In this document: in pieces, positions 20,495 to 32,851 of the stretch | Layout: each line of letters opens with the position of its first letter | Position numbering within the stretch: the first letter of the stretch is position 1 | The notes under the pieces: generated by a model | Seen by the model: only the letters and a program-made list of their open reading frames with translations | The model's database searches: none | Told to the model about the DNA's origin: nothing | Origin: Edaphochlamys debaryana | Taxonomy: Eukaryota > Chlorophyta > Chlorophyceae > Chlamydomonadales | Length of the DNA stretch: 64,000 bases | Reading direction: 5' to 3' | NCBI GenBank assembly: GCA_016858145.1 | Contig: JAEHOE010000030.1 | Location: 310,001 to 374,000 of the forward strand | Made by a program: the position numbers and the translations under genes

Positions 20495-23400
20495 ATGTCT
20501 CTTTCCAAGGTCGCCGCTTACCCTGAGGAGAAGAGCCATGGCCCGACGACTGTTTGTGTCACTGGCGTGACGGGCTTCGTGGCCGGTAGGCGCTCGCCCG
20601 ACTTAGCCCGCCTGAACAGCATCGCATCGCATCGACAGACCTGTCCCACCTAACCTGCCGACCCGTGCCGCATTCAGGCCATGTTGTTGCTCGTCTGCTG
20701 GAGCTTGGTCACACGGTGCACGGCACCTGTCGGTCACCGGAGCGGACTGAGACTGTCGAGCATCTGCAGGCAGGCGGGGTCCACTCGGGGATTGGGGCGT
20801 GTCCCCAGCTCCCAAGGCCCATAACACCACTTGCAAATTGCAGGCTCTCCCGGGCGCGTCGGAGCGGCTCAAGCTCTTCAAGGCCGACCTGACGGACGAG
20901 GGCAGGTGAGGAGAGGGGTAAGGGGTGGGGAGGTAGAGAAGGACCACGGGGACCAGGTTCAGCAGGAGGAGCGTTCCACGCACCCCCCACCGCATGTCCA
21001 TCGCCCCTGCCCCTTTCACACACACCCCCTTTCCAGCTACGACGAGCCGCTCAAGGGATGCACGTACCTGATCCACGTGGCCTCGCCGTACATCGTGGCG
21101 GTTAAGCCCAACGAGATCCGCGCCAAGCTGCTGGACCCCGCCATCAACGGCACCGCCAACGTGCTGGGTGAGCCCTTCGTCTCTAGCGAGCGATCCCGAA
21201 ACGGGCGTGGGTAGGGACATTCGACAAAGCCATTCAGTTCCAGAGAGCAAGCTAGTATATAGCGATTAGCGCCCGCGTGCTCAAGAAACCGGGCTTTGTC
21301 TCGATGGGACTAGGGAGGGACGGTAACCACCTTCAGACACCGTCCGGTCTCCTGCAGAAGGGAGGTCGTGGACAGCATCGCATGCCCTGGGCTGCACCCT
21401 TGCGTGCCGCGTGCCTTGATGCCATGCTTCCTTTTCTGTCCCGTCCTCCTTCCTTGCTGCGCGCAGGCTCCGTGGCGCGCACGCCCAGCATCCAGCGCGT
21501 GGTGCTGACGTCATCCTGCGCCTCCATCTACGGCAACCCGCACGAGTACGGCAAGGACCACGTGTACACCGAGGAGAACTGGTAAGTGCGTGCCGTACAT
21601 GGCGAGACTGTGGTCAAGGTATCACGGGGCGCTAGAGGACGAGTGCGAATGGCACAGGGGGGGGGCTGGGGGGCGCGCCCGCTGGTTCACACTCGGAGCA
21701 CGCGAGGTCCTACCACGCCAAGACCTTCCCTGCGTCCTCCCGCTTGCACACCTGCGCCTCCCCTCGCTTCCCCCCTCCCCGCAAGGCCATCCGCGCGCTG
21801 CCCCGCCACTCGTCCTCCCCGCCTGAACTACCCCCTCGTTTCCCCCCCCTTTCCCCCCCTCTTCCCCCGTAGGAACCCCACCGCCACGGAGACGGTGCTT
21901 CCCTACTACTACTCCAAGAAGATGGCGGAGGAGAAGGCCTGGGAGCTGTTCAAGGCGCAGGTGGGGCGGGGGAGAGTGGAGGGGGAGGGGGAGGAGAACT
22001 CCCTGCCCCCTTGGACTGTAGCTGTCGAGGAGCGCGGGTGGTCTGTGCGATGATGAGGGCCAGGGGCGGAGGGCGGGAGTGTGTGCGTCACATGGGGACA
22101 TACGACAGGGTCCTGCTGGTCGGGGAAGGCGCGGGTGGCTTGTGAGCAGCGGCGTCGTCTTCGACCATCTTGTACCTCCCCTCCCTTGACCTGCCCGCGC
22201 CCTCCGCTCCCCCCGCGCGTCCACCCCGCCCTCCCCGCAGGGCGACAACCCCCGCTGGAAGCTGGTGGTGATCAACCCGGCCGTCATCATCGGCCCGCCC
22301 CTGTCCAAGCGCACGGACGGAGAGTCGGTGAGCAGCCGCCGGCGCCCAGTCCCGTGCCACGCAGCCCCCCTCAGCTGAGGGATTCACGACTTCCAATGCT
22401 AGCGGAGAGGGCCCAGCCCGTGAAGGCGCGGGCAGGGCACAGGGGGGCGGGGGAGCCACGCGGGTTGCCAACTCTGCTGCCCAACCTAGTACCTACCAGC
22501 CCCCGGCCCCCACCTTGACCGAACGCTCACGCTTTCCCCCTCCCCCACGCCATCCCTTGCACATCGCACCATCTGCCGTACAGATCGGCATCATCAAGCA
22601 GATCACGACCGGCAAGGCCTACCCCCTGGCCCCCGCCATGGGCATGGGCTCGGTGGACGTGCGTGACGTGGCGGCGGCGCACTGCCTGGCCATGGTGCAC
22701 CCGGGGGCGCAGGGCAGGTGGGGGGCGCGGCGTGGCGTGCGTGCTGAGCGTGCGGCGGTCGGCTAGGGGTAGGCCAGGCAACGGTACGGTACCGGTACCC
22801 GGTACCCGCCCGCGTGTGTACATCGTGTGTAGCGTAGGATGCGGGGGTGTTAGTGGATGTACACAGGGGGCCTCCTTGGAGGCCCCGCTTCCTCGATAGC
22901 GTCGGACGAGGGGGCACCGGTTCCGCGTGCTTGCACTGCGCGGTGTGTTGCTCACCCCGTTCCTGCCGCAACCCCTCCCCCCGCCTCCGGCCCCCCGAAG
23001 GTACATCTGCGTGGACCGCTCCATCTGGTTCGCCGACATCGCCAAGACCATCAAGGAGGTGCGCCGTACAACTGCTGCCGTACTACTGCCGTCCCGCCCC
23101 TTACCTTGCTCGCTCCCCTGCCGCATGAGAAGCTTTCCCGTGATCTCCATGACCCGTGCCCCATGCCCCATGCCCCCTCCCTCCACCCCACCTGCTCCCC
23201 ACCCCCAACCCCCCTCCCCCTCCCCCAGGCCTACCCCGACTCCCGCATGAAGCCCCCCCTGGCCAGCGCCCCCAAGTGGCTGCTCTACATCGTCGGCCCC
23301 TCCGCGGGCCTGCCCCGCGACATGGTCACGTGAGTCGAGGAGCCTGGTGCTGTGCTATCTGGTGATGTCTGGCGTGCGGGCTGCAGCCTTGCAGGGGGCA

Positions 23401-23665
23401 TGTACGGACGGACCCCGTGGTGGCTGGGCGTCGGAACCGCCGTCCGCCTGCCCGACCGAGGGTTTCTTCCACCACCCTGCCTCGAAACCTCTTCTCCGCC
23501 TCCTCTCTCCTCGTCAAATGCCGCAGGCACGCCGTGGGCATGATTCCCCACTTCAACAACACAAAGATCCAGCGCGAGATGGGCTTCAAGTTTACGCCGG
23601 TCACGGAGGGCATCAAGGACGCAGTGGCCGAGATGCTGCGCCTCAAGCTCATCCAGCCCTTCTAA
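20495..23665 (+). CDS. NAD(P)-dependent extended SDR, DFR/CCR-like reductase
   Basis: A predicted soluble 365-residue reductase in 11 exons: 20495-20585, 20678-20769, 20844-20905, 21037-21167, 21467-21581, 21873-21960, 22241-22327, 22584-22717, 23001-23058, 23229-23329, 23527-23665. Phases agree throughout. The Rossmann motif is VTGVTGFVAG (GxxGxxG). ADLTDEG and LIHVASP follow. The catalytic region has the SSCASIYGNP serine and YYYSKKMAEEKAW, matching the family pattern YxxSKxxAE. INPAVIIGPP and VDVRDVAAAHCLAM are also typical. This is the length and layout of dihydroflavonol-4-reductases, cinnamoyl-CoA reductases and related epimerase/dehydratase-family enzymes that reduce a carbonyl with NADPH. 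The substrate cannot be told. The exon 2 donor is either a GC donor (20770) or a weak GT donor nine bases later, adding three residues. Confidence 0.9.
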
Positions 23666-24486
23666 GCCACAACCATCATCTAATCGTCGCACCTCCCAAT
23701 TCCGTCGGCGGCTGACGGCTGGGTGGCGGGAGTGGCGAGCGGCAGCCGGCCAGCCCTCCGGGTGTGGCTGTGCCGGGCGGTCGTGAGAGGCATGTCAGCC
23801 GTGGGAGAGATGGGGTGCACATGCGTCATGCATGCGGGGGTGAGGGCGCAGGGAAGCACGAACGCAGGGGATGATGGGGCAAAGGCCAAGGGCTGCATGA
23901 GGGACGCATGAGAGGTTCGAAGCTCAACCACCGAAACTCAACCCTACCAAACGTTACTACCGTACTATCGGCCAACACGGGTGGCCTCGGGGCAGTGCAT
24001 GTAGCCTCGAAGATCGATTCGGCGATGATGACATGCTGTGATGCTCGTTCTTCCTATTCAACGGTGACCTCACGTGCCAACAACGTGCGGCGGGCCTGTC
24101 CTATTGTGAGCATGATCGAGGGCCCCTCTGGGAATCGACGGGGTCAGACCTGTGATGAGGGCGCACGGAGGAGTGGTGCGTGCCCCCAGGTGGCTGGGCT
24201 AGCCGTCTTCGCATCGGCGTTTGTGATGAATACATACGGGTATATACATCAAGCGAACGTGATTGTGGAGGTCATGGGAGGAGGCGTGGGCGCTCGTAAA
24301 GTCAGGGTGCTCAGTGTGGCCCCCCACGGGATAGGCCCCCCGCTTGTGCTCCGAGAACAGCGCTGTGTAAGATCAAAGCGCTTGCGCTTCGCTAACCCCT
24401 TGGCCACCACTGTTTGCCTGTTGCCTTCATCGGGCCACGTATGTGCAAGAGGGTCCCGACCATCGCCCACCGTCCTTCTTCTGCCG
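23666..24486. other. Non-coding region, 3' flank of the SDR gene
   Basis: No gene is supported. A TGTAA at 24366-24370 could be the SDR poly(A) signal but lies 700 bases past the stop, so this is weak. A 254-codon open frame crosses the region and is rejected below. Confidence 0.5.
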
Positions 24487-25063
24487 AGCCGAGCCGCGGC
24501 CCACCGTGCTGCTTGGGCCGTGCCCTCCTCGCCCCTCCCCTCACCCCGCCGGACCCTTTTGCCACAGTTCCCGGCAGCTCGGGGCCGCGGGGCCGGCCAT
24601 CCACGCCGCCATGGTCTGTCCCCAACAACCGACGGGCTCCAAAGAAAGCTCAGGCACCTCGGGGGTTATTGACTTGTCGGGCTCCCGCGTGCCCCATGAC
24701 CTGCGTGGCATCCGCGGCCATCGTGCCCCGAGGCACACACCCCCTGAAAGCTCAGACGATGGGGCTTTGATTAGGAATGTGGGTGCTTCGGTATAGGCCG
24801 TTGCGAGCGCGCCCGGTCTCGTTTGCCCGCGACGTCCGGCTGCGTCCCGCGCAGTGCGATGCCCGTTCGCCGAGACTCCAACAGCGGCAGCCGAAACAGC
24901 TGCCCCCGTTCACCCCGCCTACACGTACTTAAGCCACTGTCAGCCACCATGGCAAGACAACCAGTCCTCCGACGCTGCCCTGGGCAGTCTTCAAGTGTTG
25001 ACTCGCGCTCGCCCAGCGACCCACGCCGCAAACAAGCGTGTGCCCTGCATCCAAGCTCACATC

Positions 25064-27480
25064 ATGAAGCAGGCCATGCTTCTAACGCTAGTCGTGGCGG
25101 TGCTGCTTGTGGCAGGTTGGTGAAGCGCCAGACCGCGTCCTGCTGCGTTCACTCGCGCGGCGACGCCTGCAATCTCCTCATACAGGCAACTCGAAGCGGA
25201 TAGGCCATCCTGTCAAATCACTACGATGGTTGCGACACGCACTCACTTTCCCCCTTGGCACCATCCATCACGCACAACCCCACCCCAACAGGGCTCGCAG
25301 ACGCGAAGCCAAGCACCGGCAGGAAGGGCAGACTGCCCAAGCCCACGTCATCTGGACCATTCGATAAAATCAAGCCAAACAAAGGGACGACGCGCGGCAA
25401 GACGCCCAAGCGCTCGCCCTCGCCGTCACCCTCGCCCTCGCCTTCGCCCCAGCCGGTTGACACCCGCTCCACCGAAGCCCCCTATGGTGAGCCAGGGACG
25501 CATGAGCGGGACCCCAATCCCTAACCCTATGCTTGCTTGCACTGGCGCTGAAAGCATCCCCCCGCGGCCCCCCTCCCCTGCCAGTGTCCCCCTACTCTGT
25601 GCGCCTGAGCGGCGGCCCCGACCCCAGCAAGGGCAGGGTCGAGGTCATCCCAAAGGTGAGAGGCCGCAGCAACAGCAGCCAGGGGAGTCGCACCTGTGGA
25701 CTCTGAGCGGGGTGGGCCTCGCCGAGCGCCTCAGCACACGCTCACGTGCCTCTCGCTGACCCCTACCCCTCTGGCGTGTCGCCCGCTTCAGTCCGCGTAT
25801 GGTATCTACGAGGACGCCTGGACCCCCTTCTGCGACTCCTCATTCTCCGACGATCAGGCCGCCACCGTGTGTGGGCTGCTGGGGTACAAGTACGGCCGCA
25901 AGTACTTCGCCCCCGCCGTCACGTTCCCATCGGGCGACGAGGAGTGAGCGGGGCGGGGAGGGGGCCTGGGTCTGCATGGCTCCTGCCTCCTGATCCTCAC
26001 GCTTGGAAAGGGCTCAAGCTTCGAGTCTGAACTCAGACCATCACCCGTCTGACGGCTCCCGCCTCCGCCTCATTCTCCGTTTCCCAGGACGTACCTCCGC
26101 GTGAGCGAGTTTGGCTGCGACACGCCTTCGCGCCGCCACCTGCGCGGCTCGAGCTCCCAGTCTGACAAGCCGCGCCGGGTCCGCAAGCTGCTCGAAGTGG
26201 ACGAGTTCGGCGAGTTCGAGCCACGTGTGTACGGCCAGATGCCCATGTACGGCAGCGTGGCCACCAGCCAGGAGGGCCTCCCCGAGTGCTTCGTCACCGT
26301 GCGTCGCTTCTGCGAGGCCCCCGGGCACCTGGCGGGAGCCGAGTGCAGCGGTGAGGCGGAGGGGAGGGGAGGGGGTGACCGGCGTGGGATCATGAGGCCA
26401 TGAGACTGGGGGCCGCCTGCCAGCTGCCCCCATCCTTGCCGCCCTGACCTTTGGTTGCCGCCCCCTTCCCATGCCCAGATGAGCCCTTCGAGACCGCCCC
26501 TCCGCCCATGGACCTGCCCCCCTCGCCGCCGCCTCGTGAGTCCCCGCTTGGGCGTGGCAGACGGGAAACGGGACCGATCTCTCCCCACCACCAGAGCTGC
26601 ACGGGACCTCACTGCCGCTCCCTTCCTTATTTCCCCCTCCCTCCCTCGCAGCCCCTCCCTCCAAGAGCCCCTTTGCCAAGTACGTGCCGGGCACCTCTGC
26701 CTGGTACACGTGGGCCAACGACGGCTCCGTGGAGCCCAACCTGTGCAACCCCACGGACGACGCCCCCTCCTGCCCCGGCCGCGCGGAGCTGCTCGTGGCC
26801 GACCCCTCGGACCCCTCGCAGCCCGTGTGGGCGCCCCTGTGCGGCTTCGACCAGGCCGCCTTCCCCGAGCTTGCACAGCAGCTGGCCCGGCACTTCTGCA
26901 ACATGGCGGCCAACATGCCGGCGGAGCAGGCGCACGGACAGATGGTGAGCGAGGGGCAGGGGGGGGATGGAGGGAGCTGTGTGTCGGGGCCTGGATGCTC
27001 TGTGGCAGCATGTGAAGCCATCTCGTCCAGCACACTGCCTGCTGACCGCCCTCCCCTCGCTCTCCGGCCCCTTCTTTCCTCCAGGTCTTCCCCAGCGCTG
27101 GCGAGCAGTCCTACGCCATCCCCACCGGCCCTGTAACCGAAGAGGGCTACTTCGACCCCAGCAAGGTCCGGCTGTGGGCCTCCCTGCCGCAGCCCTCGGA
27201 CTCCCAGCGCCTGTACGAGCCCGCCCGCCTCATCCAGGACAGCCCAGGCTTCACGGTGAGCCTGGGGGCCGGGGGGTGACTCGGGAGCGCGGACGACTGG
27301 GCACCGCCGCATGTAAACCTCTTTGGCATAGGAGAGCCCGTAAAGCTCGTAAAGCTCTTATGCTGACCTTTCCCGCCCTCCCTTCCGTTGCCCCTCCTCC
27401 GTCACCACTAGGTGTCCGCCGAGCCCTGCCCCACGGGACGCCTCTTCACGGTGGACTGCAGCGTCGCCCACGCGGACTAG
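25064..27480 (+). CDS. Secreted SRCR-domain protein, copy A
   Basis: A predicted secreted protein of 440 residues in nine exons: 25064-25115, 25292-25486, 25585-25655, 25792-25943, 26088-26350, 26479-26535, 26652-26944, 27085-27255, 27412-27480. Exon 1 encodes the signal peptide MKQAMLLTLVVAVLLVAG. A basic stretch and a (Ser-Pro)n linker (SPSPSPSPSPSPQP) follow, a likely site of hydroxyproline O-glycosylation as in algal wall proteins. Residues about 86-245 resemble a scavenger-receptor cysteine-rich domain (GRVEVI, YEDAWTPFC, CGLLGYKYG, later cysteines). The C-terminal half (from AKYVPGTSAWYTWANDGS to CSVAHAD) is cysteine-containing and not recognised. There is no membrane anchor. SRCR proteins are numerous in volvocine algae, mostly of unknown function; a role in the wall, matrix or surface recognition is inferred. 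Confidence 0.85.
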
Positions 27481-28015
27481 AACCCTTCTTGTGCGGAGGG
27501 AATGAAGGGCGTGTTTGGGGCTGGTGACGGGTGCTCGGGCAGTAGAGTGGCAATTGGCATAGGGCATTGCATTGGTCCATTTTTATGCGTGCGATCGGTC
27601 CGTTTCTGCAAGGGCTCGTGTTTTCCTTATGTAGCAGGGCTGGGTGCACAGGCCTGCGCAATGGCAATTCATGGATCGGCAATACCGGGTGCTCAGGACC
27701 GAACTGTACACGGCACGGTGCTTACACGTGGGGATGCGCCCCCAGCTATTTGACTTGACACGGCATATACGAGGCTGACTCTGACCATATTACCATACCT
27801 AGACGCATGCAGGGATTTAGGCGTGCAGGCAAGCAGGATGGCTGCATATTGGGTTCAATCTCACGAGGGCCAGAGAGTCTTACCGTATTCCCTTCTCTCC
27901 GTATCTTGCATAGTATTGCTTTTATCTTGATGTCGACGGAACGCAATCATTGCATGCGGGGGAGAGCAAGGGCCGCATACCTGGAAGGCACTCCTTCCCG
28001 GGGCCCTTGGCTTTG

Positions 28016-28020
28016 TGTAA
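28016..28020 (+). terminator. Poly(A) signal TGTAA, SRCR copy A
   Basis: TGTAA lies 536 bases after the stop codon. The equivalent place in copy B also has TGTAA, although the surroundings have diverged, which supports it as the algal poly(A) signal. Confidence 0.55.
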
Positions 28021-28085
28021 TCCACCAGTATCCGTAACATGTCTCCTCGCCTGGCGGGCGTGTGACCACTCTGCCTTGGCGCAGC

Positions 28086-28611
28086 CGGGGGGGTAGAAGC
28101 AGGGAGTGCAAGGCAAGCGACGTAGAGGGGCCACCCACAAACGTTACGACCCCCCCAACCCCCATGGCCGTACACTGCACCATTGCCGTACACATTCATG
28201 ATGTAACCCGTTTGCCTCCACTCTTGTGCCAGCCGACGACCGCACTTCGTGTGCGCTGCTGCCTTGCGCGTGAACCGGAAGCGTCGTCGTCGGGGCTTGG
28301 ACCACTCTTCGGTACCTCGCATCCGCGCTGCGCATGCCCTGGGCCCCCTGTATGACGAGCTATAGCCAGAACAGTACATCCGCACGACTGCCACCGGTAG
28401 CTGATAGCAGGGTTGACAGCGTCGGATGTGAGGTGTCCCACGAGTAAGTGAGAGAGGAACTTCAGGACGTGCCATGCCACCCGAAGCCCCCTTCGACCAC
28501 CATCGGCATCAGACTGCACCAGTCCCTCACGCACGGGGCAAGCCGCGGGGTTGCGTCAGACCGCTGTGACAAATGCTCGGACGGTAGCTGGACAACAGAG
28601 CCCTACCAGCG
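28086..28611. other. Spacer between the duplicated units
   Basis: About 520 bases shared by neither unit. I see no gene in it. Confidence 0.6.
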
Positions 28612-29202
28612 CCCGCGGCCCACCGTGCTGCTTTGGCCGAGCCCTCCTCGCCCACCTCGCCCCTCCCCTCACGCCGCCGGACCCTTTTGCCACAGTTCCC
28701 GGCAGCTCGGGGCCGCGGGGCCACGGCCATCCACGCCGCCGCTGTCTTCAATAACCGACGGGCTCCAAAGAAAGCTCAGGCACCTCGGGGGTTATTGACT
28801 TGTCGGGCTCCCGCGTGACCCCGCGACCCCGCGTGGCATGCTCGGCCCTCGGGCGCCCGCCCGCGAGGCAAACACACCCTGAAAGCTCAGACGATAGTGC
28901 TTTTATTAGGAATGTGGGTGCTTCGGTCCAGGTCAAGGCGGGCGCGCCCGGTCTCGTTTGCCCGCGGGCGACGTCAGGCTGCGTCCCGCGCAGTGCGATG
29001 CCCGTTCGCCGAGACTCCAACAGCGGCAGCCGAAACAGCTGCCCCCGTTCACCCCACATACACGTACTTAAGCCACTGTCAGCCACCATGGCAAGACAAC
29101 CAGTCCTCCGACGCTGCCCTGGGCAGTCTTCAAGTGTTGACTCGCGCTCGCCCAGCGACCCACGCCGCAAACAAGCGTGCTCCCTGCATCCAAGCTCACA
29201 TC

Positions 29203-31592
29203 ATGAAGCAGGCCATGCTTCTAACGCTAGTCGCGGCGGTGCTGCTTGTGGCAGGTTGGTGAAGCGCCAGACCGCGTTCTGCTGCGTTCACTCGCGCAGC
29301 GACGCCTGCAAGCTCTTCATACAGGCAACTCGAAGCGGATAGGCCATCCTGTCAAATCACTACGATGGTTGCGACACGCACTCACTTCCCCTCGGCATCC
29401 ATCACGCACAACCCCACCCCAACAGGGCTCGCAGACGCGAAGCCAAGCACCGGCAGGAAGGGCAGACTGCCCAAGCCCACGTCATCTGGACCATTCGATA
29501 AAATCAAGCCAAACAAAGGGACGACGCGCGGCAAGACGCCCAAGCGCTCGCCCTCGCCGTCACCCTCGCCCTCGCCTTCGCCCCAGCCGGTTGACACCCG
29601 CTCCACCGAAGCCCCCTATGGTGAGCCAGGGACGCATGAGCGGGACCCCAATCCCTAACCCTATGCTTGCTTGCACTGGCGCTGAAAGCATCCCCCCGCG
29701 GCCCCCCTCCCCTGCCAGTGTCCCCCTACTCTGTGCGCCTGAGCGGCGGCCCCGACCCCAGCAAGGGCAGGGTCGAGGTCATCCCAAAGGTGAGAGGCCG
29801 CAGCAACAGCAACCAGGGGAGTCGCACCTATGGACTCTGGGAAGGGTTGGGCCTCGCCGAGCGCCTCAGCACGGCCTCACGTGCCTCGTTCTGACCCCTA
29901 CCCTTCTTATCGTGTCGCCCGCTGCAGTCCGCGTATGGTATCTACGAGGACGCCTGGACCCCCTTCTGCGACTCCTCCTTCTCCGACGATCAGGCCGCCA
30001 CCGTGTGTGGGCTGCTGGGGTACAAGTACGGCCGCAAGTACTTCGCCCCCGCCGTCACGTTCCCAACGGGCGACGAGGAGTGAGCGGGGCGGGGAGGGGG
30101 CCTGGGGTCTGCATGGCTCCTACCTCCTGATCCTCCCGCTTGCAGAGGGCTCTAAACCTTCGGGCTATGAACTGAGTCCACCACCCGTCTGACGGCTTCC
30201 TCCTCCGCCTGATTTTCCGTCTCCCAGGACGTACCTCCGTGTGAGTGAGTTTGGCTGTGACACGCCTTCGCGCCGCCACCTGCGCGGCTCGAGCTCCCAG
30301 TCTGACAAGCCGCGCCGGGTCCGCAAGCTGCTCGAAGTGGACGAGTTCGGCGAGTTCGAGCCACGTGTGTACGGCCAGATGCCCATGTACGGCAGCGTGG
30401 CCACCAGCCAGGAGGGCCTCCCCGAGTGCTTCGTCACCGTGCGTCGCTTCTGCGAGGCCCCCGGGCACCTGGCGGGAGCCGAGTGCAGCGGTGAGGCGGA
30501 GGGGAGGGGCGGAGGGGAGGGGGCGGCAGTTGTAAGGCCATGAGACTGGGGGCCGCCTGCCAGCTGCCCCCATCCTTGCCGCCCTGACTTTTAGCTTGCC
30601 GCCCCCTTCCCATGCCCAGATGAGCCCTTCGAGACCGCCCCTCCACCCATGGACCTGCCCCCCTCGTCGCCGCCTCGTGAGTGCGGGCTTGGGCTCGGCT
30701 TAAGGGAAACGGGACCGAACTCGCCCCACCACTAGGGCTGGACGGGAACTCACCGCCGCTCCCTTATCCCTTTTTCCTCCCTCCCTCGCAGCCCCTCCCT
30801 CCAAGAGCCCCTTTGCCAAGTACGTGCCGGGCACCTCTGCCTGGTACACGTGGGCCAACGACGGCTCCGTGGAGCCCAACCTGTGCACCCCCACGGACGA
30901 CGCCCCCACCTGCCCGGGCCGCGCGGAGCTGCTCGTGGCCGACCCCTCGGACCCCTCGCAGCCCGTGTGGGCGCCCCTGTGCGGCTTCGACCAGGCCGCC
31001 TTCCCCGAGCTCGCACAGCAGCTGGCCCGGCACTTCTGCAACATGGCGGCCAACATGCCGGCGGAGCAGGCGCACGGGCAGATGGTGAGAGGGGGGCAGG
31101 GGGAGGGAGAGGGGGACACGGGTTGTTTGCCGGGGGTTAGTTAGTGCGACAGGCTGTGACGGCCCTGCTGACCGCCCTCCCCTCGCTCTCCGGCCCCTTC
31201 TTTCCTCCAGGTCTTCCCCAGTGCTGGTGAGCAGTCCTACGCCATCCCCACCGGCCCTGTAACTGAGGAGGGCTACTTCGACCCCAGCAAGGTCCGGCTG
31301 TGGGCCTCCCTGCCGCAGCCCTCGGACTCCCAGCGCCTGTACGAGCCCGCCCGCCTCATCCAGGACAGCCCAGGCTTCACGGTAAGCCGGGGGGCTACTA
31401 CTGAGCTGGCATGACAGGGACTGTGATTGACGGGGACTGCCCCATGTTCAGCGGCACGCGACAAAGCTCTTACGCTGACCTTTCCCGCCCTCCCTTCCGT
31501 TGCCCCTCCTCCGTCACCACTAGGTGTCCGCCGAGCCCTGCTCCACGGGACGCCTCTTCACGGTGGACTGCAGCGTCGCCCACGCGGACTAG
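29203..31592 (+). CDS. Secreted SRCR-domain protein, copy B
   Basis: The intact paralogue of copy A, also 440 residues in nine exons of the same lengths: 29203-29254, 29426-29620, 29719-29789, 29928-30079, 30228-30490, 30620-30676, 30792-31084, 31211-31381, 31524-31592. By eye I count about six replacement and about eleven silent differences from copy A. Replacements include V11A, PSGDEE to PTGDEE, LCNPTDDAPS to LCTPTDDAPT and EPCP to EPCS. All cysteines and the signal peptide are kept. Equal exon lengths with drifting introns point to selection for protein function in both copies. Function as for copy A: secreted, probably glycosylated, ligand unknown. Confidence 0.85.
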
Positions 31593-32148
31593 AGCCTTGC
31601 TATTGCACAGGCAATGAAGGGCGTGTTTGGGGCTGGTGACGGGTGCTCGGGCAGTAGAGTGGCAATTGGCAGACGGCATCGCATCACTCGCATTGGTCCA
31701 TTTCCATGCCTGTGATTGGTCCGTTTCTGCATGGGCTCGTGGTTTCCTTACGTAGCAGGGCTGGGTGCACATGTCTGCGCAATGGCAATTCATGGATCGG
31801 TACTACCGTGTGCTTAGGACACAACTGTACACTGGCACGGTGCTTACACGTGGGGTTACGCCCCGGCCTTGCGGGCACCCCCTCTTCCGCTTTACACGGC
31901 TCTCACGAGGATGACTTTGACCAAAATACGTAGACGCATAGGCACATAGGCGTGCAGGCAAGCAGGATGGCTGCATCACGGGTTCAATCTATTGAGGGCC
32001 AGAGAGTCTTATTCCCTTCTCTCCCTTGCACGGTGTTAGCTTGCACAGTATTGCTCTTATCTTGATGTCGACGGAAAGCAGTTATCGCATGCGGGGGAGA
32101 GCAAGGGACTCTTACGTTGGCGGCACTCCTGACCTGGGCTCTGGGCTT

Positions 32149-32153
32149 TGTAA
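32149..32153 (+). terminator. Poly(A) signal TGTAA, SRCR copy B
   Basis: TGTAA lies 557 bases after the stop, at the position matching the copy A signal. Confidence 0.55.
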
Positions 32154-32215
32154 CAGCCTACTGCTATCCGTTACATCTCTCCTCACCCGGCGGGTGTGTG
32201 ACCACTCCGCCTTGG

Positions 32216-32851
32216 TCACACCTCGTCATCAACCTTGGGGCAAGAAACATTAGTTTCCGACAACACTATCTATCGAAGGTCACTCCGAAGGCCGCTGACC
32301 TCAGCTGCCCTTACGCATACCGGTATGGCGGTTACGAACAGTGCAGCAAGTAAGAACGCATCACAGGACAAAGACAAGTTCCATATCCTGCACCTGCACC
32401 ATACAGACTTTCAGCCCAGTCCCACGAGCCCTTGTAGCTCGTCCAGGATCCACGTGGATCCCCCTTGCAGCCCAAACAAGCAGATCCAACTGATCTATGC
32501 ATCCGGGGCCCTGCGAGCAGAACGGCATAGTGGATGTGCCCATGCCCGAGGTGAAAGAAACTAACTGCACATACTGAATTGCCCATGCCCAAGCAGAGCC
32601 GTCTGACCGTACTATCCGAGTCACGGCATGCAGAGTAGCAAGGTTGGAGTGCCCTAGCCGAAAGTAGGCATCTTGACATCACCGGTCGCCCTCAGCGACC
32701 GGTGGTGGTTGGGTGCTGGCAGAGCACCGTCAGGCCGAGGAGGCTGCCACTGTAACACACTACAACTACCTCAGCACGCTCCCTGCTGCATGACGGGCCT
32801 AAACCCTCCCCGTGCAATGCCGTTGCTCAGCTCTCAGCACCGTCCGTCCCC
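32216..32851. other. Convergent intergenic region
   Basis: This lies between the converging SRCR copy B (+) and MYND-like (-) genes and should hold the 3' UTR of the latter. I see no other gene. Confidence 0.5.

Larger units (their letters stand above)
24487..28085 (+). repeat. 3.6-kb tandem duplication, left unit
   Basis: This unit aligns with about 28612-32215 over its whole length: promoter, gene, 3' UTR and flank. It begins at the shared GCGGCCCACCGTGCTGCTT block and ends at the shared GTGTGACCACTC block. Exons are nearly identical; several introns and the 3' flank have drifted. About 520 bases of unshared sequence separate the units. Confidence 0.9.
28612..32215 (+). repeat. 3.6-kb tandem duplication, right unit
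   Basis: The counterpart of 24487-28085 in direct orientation. Promoter-proximal blocks such as GGGGGTTATTGACTTGTCGG and TTAAGCCACTGTCAGCCACC are identical, so both copies probably share regulation. Introns 5 and 7 and the 3' flank are the most diverged parts. Confidence 0.9.

Noticed and set aside
23905..23930. GAGGTTCGAAGCTC, resembling a tRNA T-arm
   Set aside because: No acceptor, D-arm or anticodon arm can be placed around it.
23908..24672. 254-codon plus-strand open frame after the SDR gene
   Set aside because: No coding-type third-position bias, no motif, and it runs from the SDR 3' flank into the upstream repeat of the SRCR gene. Probably chance.
27861..28475. 204-codon minus-strand frame between the SRCR genes
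   Set aside because: Antisense to the SRCR 3' UTR and not kept in the duplicate unit.
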